From positions 1 to 23,241 of IMG/VR virus record IMGVR_UViG_3300027974_000163: DNA of 23,241 bases, one strand, 5' to 3'. The DNA is from a virus. The translations under genes were made by a program, and so were the position numbers. The notes under the pieces are model-generated. The model was given only the letters and a program-made list of their open reading frames with translations, did no database searches and was not told the origin of the DNA. The stretch's first letter is position 1; each line of letters opens with the position of its first letter. Positions 13,836 to 21,509 of the stretch are shown here, in pieces.

Positions 13836-15446
13836 CTAGACCACCTTTCCAAGAGCCTGAGCAATGTTAGAAGACAAACTTCTCGCTTCGCTTTTAGCAT
13901 TATTTGTAAATTCCCATTTATAACGTGGGTCAGTACGCAACAACTTCTCCCACTCACCGTTAGTCATCAAACGCATTTTGCCATTATCGTTATAGGTCAA
14001 CGCTTGTTCATAGTTCGCGGTAGACATATCAATAGAATTTTCATCTACCTCAAGCAAATTGGCTGCGGTCTTTCTGTACCTGTCTGCAATACCTGTCATT
14101 GTTAAACCCAAATCCAACAATGGCGCAAGGTGCTTATATGATTCTATGTTTTTAACAAATTCGCGTTGTTGCATTTCATAGTCAGCAGCCGTTTGCTCAC
14201 CAGTCAAAACTTTAAGAACATCTGTTTCAGACGGGTTCATATTAAAAAATTGTTTAGCGATATTTTGGGTACTAATATAATCGGCAGATGCTCTTACTCT
14301 GGATACGGCATTAGGGTTAAGGTACTTCCCAGTGCCAGGGTCGGTGTCAAATGCGTTCTTGTATGTTTCTTGTTTGAGTTTGTCGCCAGTCCAACCAAAG
14401 TTAATAGAAGTATTAACAAACTGAACAAAATCTGTTGTGTCAAATCCAAGGTTCCCAACAAGTTTTTTAATTTCTTGTACTTTTCCTGATGTTGAAATCT
14501 CTTTAAAGAAATCGGTTCCTTTTAATTGTTCTTCAAAAAGTGCTAACCCAGTTGTGGAGTCATACATTTTGGTGGTAATAGCATTTTGAATAGTGGAGAA
14601 TAGTTGCGGGTATTTTGCTCTATCGATTTCTGTTAGTAGCCATGCTTTTGATGGGAACTTTTCTTTGAAGGTTGCTTCCCATGCAGTGTCAACAACGGTG
14701 GTTTTTCCAGCGGGTTGTGTTGCGTTAAACTCTTCACGCAGTTTCTTGCGGTTTGCTGGTGTGTCTTCAAGTTTTTGTGTTGCTAGTTGCGCGTCTACAT
14801 AGGCTTTACGCTTACCTACCGTATCAGTTGGGGTTGTTGCCCCATTGGTGGGAGTAGTGCTAGTAATAGTGGTGTCTGTGGTAACTGGAGCCACGCCAGT
14901 TGGTTCTTTCAGAGTTCTTCCTGTTGTTGCAGCCTTTGATTCAGCCGCTGTAAGTGTTCGTCCACCAGCAGTGGTTGGTTGGGTGCCAGTGGTTGCTGCA
15001 CTCTCTGGTGTCTCGCCAATAATTTCATAAGTTCGACCAGCACCAAGTTTCGCATTAACAGAACCAGATTCCATCGCAGTAATATCTGCCTGAATTTTCT
15101 TGGGCAACTCTAACGCAGTTAGATATTCTTGTTCGGATATATCACCATCGTTAAATTTTGTAAGAGCAACCCCTGCAGAAAATTCAGCGTCCTTTTTTAA
15201 ACTTTTAGCACGTTTAATAGATAGTTTTGTTTGATTCTTAACATCGGCTTCTGTGCTTGATTCAAGATTTTTTGCTTTAGTTTCAGCATCAATACGGGTT
15301 TGTTCTGCAAGAACATCATCTTTCAGCGCAGGGATAAGTTCATCGCGAAGTTTGGTAAGTGAATACTTGACACCTTTATAGGTATACACCTCGCCATTAC
15401 GTAAAGCAGTTTGTGCTTTTTCAAGTTCTGTTTCCTGTGGTGTCAT
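13836..15446 (-). CDS. Virion-associated (probably internal) structural protein, 536 aa
   Basis: TAATG overlap with the 284 aa gene and AAAGGAA upstream. Residues 1-130 are helical and probably coiled coil (KLRDELIPALKDDVLAEQTR, then LSIKRAKSLKKDAEFSAG). Residues 148-209 form a Thr-rich linker with two partial repeats (GGRTLTAAESKAATTGRTLKEP). Residues about 260-536 are a helical domain (WLLTEIDRAKYPQLFSTIQN, FVQFVNTSINFGWTG, NIESYKHLAPLLDLGLTMTG, WEKLLRTDPRYKWEFTNNA). The last part is organised like the middle of the 396 aa protein, suggesting distant common ancestry. An internal virion or ejection protein is inferred from position; no enzyme motif is visible. Confidence 0.72.
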   Translation of the reverse strand: MTPQETELEKAQTALRNGEVYTYKGVKYSLTKLRDELIPALKDDVLAEQTRIDAETKAKNLESSTEADVKNQTKLSIKRAKSLKKDAEFSAGVALTKFNDGDISEQEYLTALELPKKIQADITAMESGSVNAKLGAGRTYEIIGETPESAATTGTQPTTAGGRTLTAAESKAATTGRTLKEPTGVAPVTTDTTITSTTPTNGATTPTDTVGKRKAYVDAQLATQKLEDTPANRKKLREEFNATQPAGKTTVVDTAWEATFKEKFPSKAWLLTEIDRAKYPQLFSTIQNAITTKMYDSTTGLALFEEQLKGTDFFKEISTSGKVQEIKKLVGNLGFDTTDFVQFVNTSINFGWTGDKLKQETYKNAFDTDPGTGKYLNPNAVSRVRASADYISTQNIAKQFFNMNPSETDVLKVLTGEQTAADYEMQQREFVKNIESYKHLAPLLDLGLTMTGIADRYRKTAANLLEVDENSIDMSTANYEQALTYNDNGKMRLMTNGEWEKLLRTDPRYKWEFTNNAKSEARSLSSNIAQALGKVV

Positions 15447-16300
15447 TATTGGATTCCTTTAATTGCTTTATCAAGAACATTCATCAACGACAATGCCCCA
15501 ACAGCCTGTGCCTCTGGACCAAACTCTTGTTTAATCTGTGCCTCAGCAGCCGCCTGAACATTAGGTGCAGTTTCCCCACCAGCAAATTCTTTTCTATTCA
15601 TTTCAGTAAAGGCTTTAACAAAACGTTCTGTTACACCAGGAGTGGCTGCTCGACCAAGGATACGTCCAATGGCTTCCTCAAACACAGACATCACATCTTG
15701 ACGTGCTGGCGGTCTAAAACGTCTGCCAGTACCAGCAACAGCAGGGTAATTGTTTTTAAGAAGACCCATTGCTACGTCAACGGTTACACCTTGAGAGTTT
15801 GCAAATAACAAAAATTCTTGGGTTGCGCCAATATCAACCGACTGCACCAAGGTGTTGCTTGGTTTTGAGCCACCGTACATACCGTGGCTTTGCATGACTG
15901 CCACCAAACCCCGTCGTACGTCAGGACTTAAACCAGTAAGAATACTGGCTGCTTCTTTGGTGACATCATATTGACCGCGTTCAGGGACACCGCGGTTGTT
16001 GACTAGTTGTTGACCAGTGTAATCAAACTCAACTGTTTGAGAACGCGAGTTTGGTGATGATGCAGTCATTGTCTGATTGGAGAACTCGCCCTTAGCAATG
16101 TTCATTGATGACAAACCTTGTGCGGTTGTGACAACACGACGCACTGGAAGTTTTACATCTTTTCTTAAAACATCTGCGCTGCCTGATGAACCCTCTGGTG
16201 CTGGAGCATTTGCGCTCAAATTTGGGTCTACGGTTACAGGTGCAGAATCCGTTGATGTTCCATCACCTGTTTTGGTTTTATCCATTGGTTTCATTGCCAT
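15446..16300 (-). CDS. Virion-associated protein of unknown function, 284 aa
   Basis: TAATG overlap with the 1613 aa gene; GGAAG lies about 9 nt upstream of the ATG. Residues 1-45 are a disordered Ser/Pro/Ala segment. Residues 45-110 contain KLPVRRVVTTAQGL and Ser/Thr-rich NSRSQTVEFDYTGQQ. From about 115 on it is helical (VTKEAASILTGLSPDVRRGL, QSHGMYGG, DVMSVFEEAIGRILGRAATP, RFVKAFTEMNRKEFAGG, LSLMNVLDKAIKGI). I do not recognise a named family with certainty. One-base overlaps on both sides tie its expression to the 1613 and 536 aa proteins, so it likely belongs to the same virion sub-complex. Confidence 0.72.
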   Translation of the reverse strand: MAMKPMDKTKTGDGTSTDSAPVTVDPNLSANAPAPEGSSGSADVLRKDVKLPVRRVVTTAQGLSSMNIAKGEFSNQTMTASSPNSRSQTVEFDYTGQQLVNNRGVPERGQYDVTKEAASILTGLSPDVRRGLVAVMQSHGMYGGSKPSNTLVQSVDIGATQEFLLFANSQGVTVDVAMGLLKNNYPAVAGTGRRFRPPARQDVMSVFEEAIGRILGRAATPGVTERFVKAFTEMNRKEFAGGETAPNVQAAAEAQIKQEFGPEAQAVGALSLMNVLDKAIKGIQ

Positions 16301-19300
16301 TATTGGTCTACTTCCGATGCAAGTTCTTGTTCAAAAATGCGTGCAAATTCTGGGGTTTGTACTACAAGCATAGATGCAATACTACTCAACCAGTCCCTCA
16401 GCGGTTGGGCAGCCTTCGAACTAAGATTTTTGTATCCAGCACTAGCCATAGAAGCAAGGGCTTTGTCGCGTGCTGCTAGATATTGTTTGAGGGCTATAGC
16501 AGCCGCATTATCTTTCAACACTGGGCTGGTTATCATGTCTTGCATCTGTTTAATTTTGCGTGGGAACTCTGTTGGGTCAAACCCTGCACTAGTGAAATAC
16601 CCTGGATACTGTTTGTAAAGTTGGTCTTTCCATTGGCTCAACCATTCTCTTTGGTTGGCAGTTGGAGAGTTGCCAAGTTGGTTCTTTAGCGCACGATACT
16701 TTGATGCTGCAATACGGAACTCTGCTTGGGCTACCATCTCACGGTCTGTTAGGCGTTCACGTTTACCAGTGGTAAGTTGGCGGTTCCAGGTTTGAAATGA
16801 GAAGTTATCTCCAGGTGGTGCCATGTATCCTGCGACATCTGGGTACATGTTGAATAAGTTTTTATTTTCAGGGTCACGTTCCCAATCACCAAATGCGTCT
16901 GACGCTTCCAGACCACCTTCGATGGAACGAGTCTTTGAGGAAATATACAGAAACGCATCATCGCCGTATGTTTCCAAAAATCTTTGTACCGCAGTGTCAT
17001 AGTTTTCTGATTGCAACTTATGGAACTCTTGAACAAGTTTGGTTGCATAAATATCGCCATCTTTAGAAGAAACCTCAAACTCTAATGAAGGTGAAGTTGG
17101 TCCCAAGAATTGTCCAATAGCACGCATACCAGCAAGAATCTTTGCTTTCGACCTAGCATCTGAATACAGTTTTTCTCTTTCGTTAGGATTGGTCAAGTCA
17201 TACTCACCAGATGTTGACAACACTCTAATTACTTCCATATATGTGTTTCCATATACGGTTTCGAGGTTTTGTGTATTGCCTGCGATTGCTTCACCAAGAC
17301 GCCTAATTGACGCTGGCATAAATTCGATGTTTGTTTTACGTCCATATGGCAACAAGATTTTTGTTATCTCATCAAACTGTGGTGTATCTGGAATGATTTT
17401 TGATGCCGCGACTTGAGCCATCGGTCCGATACCTGGGAGAACACCCAAACCAATCGACAAACCTTTTACGTTGCCCTGTAATGGCGAAGTCAACCCAGTT
17501 AGATGTTTTGCTAACCATCCAGAACCAGGGAAGTTGAACGTGTAATCACCAGTGACGGCATCTTTGTAGAAAAAACCTTGACCGTTTTGGTCTGGGTCAA
17601 ACTTGGTTGCACCAGTAAAGGCTAATTGGGCATGGCGGATACGTGATGGGTCTTCAATCATCAAGTTCATATAGGTTCCAAGAACCTCTTTCCATGCTGG
17701 ACCGAACGGAATGACAATACGCAAAATGTCTTCAAGGTTCGACCTGTCAACAGCGTTGTATAGAAGTTCTTTTGTGTCGCGTAGGGCTACTGCTGACGAG
17801 TATTGCTCTAATTGTTTGATAGTTCCATCGCCTGGGGTTTGTATTGACTCTTCAATTTTTTTGAGGATGTTCTTGTTGCCAACATATTTTTCTGCTGTTG
17901 TCCCTGCATCTGAAGCAAAAGATTCAATTTGTGTAAGAAGTTTTTTGGCTTCTGTTGGAGAAAGTAAGTCGGCATTAGCGGCAACTTCTTTATAATATAG
18001 TTGTCGATATACAACAGATTTTTCTAAAGTCTTAGATGCACGCCCATATAGTCCTTGGAAGAAAAAGTCTGTTCCAGATTTCCATGCAGCCAAAGCACGT
18101 TTGCCTTCAGCGTCACCTTTCGGAATACCTCTTGTAGCAACTTTAACTTGTTCTGCTAAATAAGTTTTTCCTGTAACTGGGTTAATTCCAGCGTTACCTT
18201 TAAAATCAACCAAATCTCTTAACTGTTGGCTGCCCAAATAGTCACGAGTGAACGCACGGTCCTGTGCAACTGGCTGAATGATTGCGGTTTTTAACGTACT
18301 TGGAAGTTGGGTGAGTGGGTCAATCGATTTTGAATCCTCTATACGAACAATGATTCCATAGGTATCTTTTTTATTGGCATCTTTACCCAATAAAACTTTT
18401 GTGCCAACTTCTGCTTTCTTTACATTTTTAGGGTCAGCCAATTCTACAGTGTCTAAACGCATTGGAATTTCTGGTGCTTTAACACCTTTTTGCATAAGTG
18501 GTGTTTCTCCGTGAGCCACAATAAAACGCAAATCATCGTCACCGCGAACGATTGTGTTTACACGTGCTTCGGATAATTTGTTAATCCAACCAGCAACAAC
18601 TTGGTCTGTGTCGTTTCTTCCAAATTTAACAATCAAACGTTTCCCTGTTACTGGGTCAGCAATCCTGATTCCACCACGAACATACTTTTCTAATATCTTG
18701 CGTGCTTTTGCACCTTCTTGTGTTCCCAAAAATTCAACAATCTTTTCTGTACGTTGCTGAACTGTCAAATTGAGAACTGGGTCTTGTAGCATTGCAACCC
18801 TACGGAGAACTGGGTCAGCATTGATGATGGCAAGGTTGTCTACGTATCCGTTTGTGTGCGATGTGGCATCAACAGCCCGTGTTACTTGCCCCATGTCTTT
18901 GTTGCGGAACTGGGCTTCTAACACGTTTTGTTCGTTTTCCATGTTTCTGTACATGCCAGAACTAAGTGCTTCTTGGAAGTTGTCTAATCCATCTTCCCAG
19001 TTTCTTGCTTTATCCGCAATAGCGTTATCAAATTCGTCACCAATAATGTTTCCTACACCACGGTCAAGCATCGCATATTGGACGTATTGGAAAGGATGAT
19101 TGAAAAATCCTTTAAGACCAGTAGTTGCAATACGGTATTGCGCATCAAACATGTTGCGCATGATGTATCCACCCTGCATGAGTGTAAGTTTTTTCCAAAC
19201 ATCGTTTTGGATAAATTCAATTATTTCTAAACCTTTACGTGTTTCACCACCGCCGCTGGTTACCATTCTTCGTACTGCAGGGTTTGCTGTTAACGCACGC

Positions 19301-21141
19301 ATTTTTCTAAAGTTTGGAAGCACATGAACATTGTCTGCAAGTTCGACTAACGCTCCAGGACCATTGAGTACAGCGTTCTCCCAGTTTTGTGGTTCAACAT
19401 CTCTTAATGCTCTATTTGCAATTTGGTATGTGTCAGTTAGCGACTTAACAAGCCCACCATCGTCTGGTTTACCAAGGTCGTTTAAGTTAAAAGCGCGTTG
19501 TTCGTTTAATTTATCGCGCATATATTTTGTTATATTTGTTGCTAACCGCTCATCTTCACCAGATGCTTTAAGTGCAGTAACTACCATGTCATCAAAAATG
19601 GTGTCAATTGCATCTTTGGCAACAGTTACATCTGATTCACTAAAGGCATTAACAACTTTTCCCATAAACATGGCAAATGCTTCAGGGTTATTTTTATCTA
19701 ACTTCATTCCTTTGGCGTAGCGTTCATATGTGAGAACTGCTTGCGCTTTTTCAAGACCAGTACCGTTAATAGCGGTTGTTGTTTTTGGAACCATTGTAAA
19801 CCATCGAGAGTTACGTATGTTGCGATATAGCGGTACACGTTCACGTGCAGATTTTCGTAACGCTGATGTTGCTCCCACTCCACCGAGGTCTGTAATGTGA
19901 CGTGGCAACATGACATTTTCTGGTGATGCAATTCCCTCAAGTTGACCAACTAGTCGTGCTGCAGTTTCTCCAAGAAACGCTTGTTGTTTTTCGAGAGTGT
20001 CTAGTTCAAGAAATTTTGTTGCTGTTTCAATATCAATGTTGCCTTTAAATTGTTTTATAATTTCAAGAACACCTTTAGCGCGTGCCGCTGATGCTTCACC
20101 TTTGACAAGTTTTCCTGCTGTGATTGTTGTTTTTACATTGCTTGCAATATCAGCAAGATTTTTTGTTAAACGGGCTGCTTTATGGTTGCTTGTTATCCAT
20201 TGCATATAGTCAGAGTGTTTAAATGCAATGCTTTCCTTAGCGTTTAGTCCTGCTTCTCCACGCGCAATCCGTTGTGCGGCAGCAAGTTCGTCGGCAGTTT
20301 TGAGTGCAGGTATGACGTTGCTTTCGATAATGCCAAGTTCGTTTAGTTTTCCGCCAAGGAACCCAGCAATTTTGCGTGTGCCAATTAAACCTTTTGCTTG
20401 TTCACCAGTTTTGGCAACTCGCAGTGCTTCTCCAGCAATCATTGTTGGGTCTGCGTAAAGGTTTACTGCAGCGTCTACAAAGCCTGAAAGTATCCCGTAT
20501 TCTCTTGAACCTGGTGTAAAGACAAGACTTGCTGAACCACGTCCTACTGTCCATGCTGAACCGTTGATTGTTCCACGGAATCGGCGTGCGCGTTCTGCTT
20601 GTGTTTCTGCAGCGGTTCCACCAAATAGGTATCCGTCGCCAGCCGAAATAGGTTTGCCAGTCTTAGGGTCAATTTTCCCTTGAGCGGCAGCCATCATGGT
20701 GCCAAGTGTCGTTGATGCGAACCATCCGTCGTGACCAGCAGGGTCGTTAGACGAAAAGATTTGTGATGCAGCGTTTTGTGCTAGTTGTGGAACTAAATCG
20801 AGTGCAGCAAATGACCATCTTGAAACAGATTTAAGATTGTCAAAAACGTTTCTTTCAAACCAACCCTTTTTTTCTGCTGGTTGTGGGTCGTTGTTGGCAA
20901 TGTATTGTTTCATTCCAATTGACGATGCGGCATCAATTACTGGTTGCGATGCGTTGCCTTTTGCCAGCGACAAGATAACGGATGGCGACACCCAAGGCGA
21001 TTGTTTGTAGATAGCAGCAACGTTTGCGGCGACTTGTGGTAATGCTGTTGCTTCTAGTTTTGTTTGATTGGCAATGTTCCCTGTTACTGATTTGATTGCT
21101 GTTTTTTGGTATACAGGGTCATTCGCTGAAAATACAGCCAT
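16300..21141 (-). CDS. Giant multidomain virion protein, probably ejected internal protein, 1613 aa
   Basis: TAATG overlap with the 122 aa gene, and GAAGGA 6 nt upstream. This is the largest gene, placed between portal and scaffold. The N-terminal region (1-250) has WVSPSVILSLAKG, RWSFAALDLVPQLAQNAASQ and FVDAAVNLYADPTMI. The middle is long and helical (250-650), followed by MQGGYIMRNMFDAQYRIATT (655-674) and NHPFQYV, a signature I know from large actinophage proteins. Residues 905-960 look like a small SH3-like barrel (AEVGTKVLLG, YGIIVRIEDS, TAIIQPV). DRSNLEDILRIVIPFGPAWKEVLGTY falls at 1132-1157. GLGVLPGIGPMAQVAA near 1231-1246 is weakly hydrophobic and may associate with membranes. No lytic or protease motif was found. 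I infer delivery into the cell with the DNA; tape measure is the main alternative. Confidence 0.75.
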   Translation of the reverse strand: MAVFSANDPVYQKTAIKSVTGNIANQTKLEATALPQVAANVAAIYKQSPWVSPSVILSLAKGNASQPVIDAASSIGMKQYIANNDPQPAEKKGWFERNVFDNLKSVSRWSFAALDLVPQLAQNAASQIFSSNDPAGHDGWFASTTLGTMMAAAQGKIDPKTGKPISAGDGYLFGGTAAETQAERARRFRGTINGSAWTVGRGSASLVFTPGSREYGILSGFVDAAVNLYADPTMIAGEALRVAKTGEQAKGLIGTRKIAGFLGGKLNELGIIESNVIPALKTADELAAAQRIARGEAGLNAKESIAFKHSDYMQWITSNHKAARLTKNLADIASNVKTTITAGKLVKGEASAARAKGVLEIIKQFKGNIDIETATKFLELDTLEKQQAFLGETAARLVGQLEGIASPENVMLPRHITDLGGVGATSALRKSARERVPLYRNIRNSRWFTMVPKTTTAINGTGLEKAQAVLTYERYAKGMKLDKNNPEAFAMFMGKVVNAFSESDVTVAKDAIDTIFDDMVVTALKASGEDERLATNITKYMRDKLNEQRAFNLNDLGKPDDGGLVKSLTDTYQIANRALRDVEPQNWENAVLNGPGALVELADNVHVLPNFRKMRALTANPAVRRMVTSGGGETRKGLEIIEFIQNDVWKKLTLMQGGYIMRNMFDAQYRIATTGLKGFFNHPFQYVQYAMLDRGVGNIIGDEFDNAIADKARNWEDGLDNFQEALSSGMYRNMENEQNVLEAQFRNKDMGQVTRAVDATSHTNGYVDNLAIINADPVLRRVAMLQDPVLNLTVQQRTEKIVEFLGTQEGAKARKILEKYVRGGIRIADPVTGKRLIVKFGRNDTDQVVAGWINKLSEARVNTIVRGDDDLRFIVAHGETPLMQKGVKAPEIPMRLDTVELADPKNVKKAEVGTKVLLGKDANKKDTYGIIVRIEDSKSIDPLTQLPSTLKTAIIQPVAQDRAFTRDYLGSQQLRDLVDFKGNAGINPVTGKTYLAEQVKVATRGIPKGDAEGKRALAAWKSGTDFFFQGLYGRASKTLEKSVVYRQLYYKEVAANADLLSPTEAKKLLTQIESFASDAGTTAEKYVGNKNILKKIEESIQTPGDGTIKQLEQYSSAVALRDTKELLYNAVDRSNLEDILRIVIPFGPAWKEVLGTYMNLMIEDPSRIRHAQLAFTGATKFDPDQNGQGFFYKDAVTGDYTFNFPGSGWLAKHLTGLTSPLQGNVKGLSIGLGVLPGIGPMAQVAASKIIPDTPQFDEITKILLPYGRKTNIEFMPASIRRLGEAIAGNTQNLETVYGNTYMEVIRVLSTSGEYDLTNPNEREKLYSDARSKAKILAGMRAIGQFLGPTSPSLEFEVSSKDGDIYATKLVQEFHKLQSENYDTAVQRFLETYGDDAFLYISSKTRSIEGGLEASDAFGDWERDPENKNLFNMYPDVAGYMAPPGDNFSFQTWNRQLTTGKRERLTDREMVAQAEFRIAASKYRALKNQLGNSPTANQREWLSQWKDQLYKQYPGYFTSAGFDPTEFPRKIKQMQDMITSPVLKDNAAAIALKQYLAARDKALASMASAGYKNLSSKAAQPLRDWLSSIASMLVVQTPEFARIFEQELASEVDQ

Positions 21142-21509
21142 TAGTATCCTTCGCGAATATAAGAGTCAATCATGTCAGCCAAATCGTTGTTTGGGAATTT
21201 TGCGTATAGCGCACGTAGTTCATCAAGAACAGAATCACCACCGACTGGTCCAGCGTATGCTGTTTGTTCTCCCATGCGTCCTGGTCCAAATGGTGCGCCT
21301 GCGGTTACAGGTTCGTTTGGTCGGTCTGTTGGTCGGTCTAATGGTCCTTGTGCGCCAGGTTGAATCCCTTGTGGTGCTGTAGGTGCGGCTGGTGCGCCCA
21401 TTGGTACTGCGCGTTGAGCAGCCATCTGTGCGCCTGCTTCACCGTATGTTTGTCCTGGTACCGCTGATGGTGCCATGTTCAAATCGGTGCGTTGTCCGTA
21501 TGCTGCCAT
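21141..21509 (-). CDS. Small Pro/Ala/Gly-rich protein after the portal, 122 aa
   Basis: ATG follows the portal stop (TAA) with no gap and in the same frame; GGGGGGAG 7 nt upstream is a good ribosome site. Residues 1-90 are low complexity (MGAPAAPTAPQGIQPGAQG, RPTDRPNEP). Residues 92-122 form a helix with DSVLDELRALYAKFPNNDLA and DMIDSYIREGY. Small proteins of this form often follow the portal in actinophages and have no known role. The disordered body with one terminal helix suggests a linker or docking peptide in the head. It could also be a separated C-terminal extension of the portal. Confidence 0.75.
   Translation of the reverse strand: MAAYGQRTDLNMAPSAVPGQTYGEAGAQMAAQRAVPMGAPAAPTAPQGIQPGAQGPLDRPTDRPNEPVTAGAPFGPGRMGEQTAYAGPVGGDSVLDELRALYAKFPNNDLADMIDSYIREGY

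Noticed and set aside
15413-15808. 131 aa plus-strand open frame
   Set aside because: Opposite the 536 and 284 aa genes, Cys- and Phe-rich in an unnatural way, no coupling to any other plus-strand gene.
16300-21141. Call as tape-measure protein
   Set aside because: Size fits, but it lies between portal and scaffold rather than after the tail tube genes, and the expected long coiled-coil repeat and neighbouring chaperone pair are absent; kept only as an alternative.
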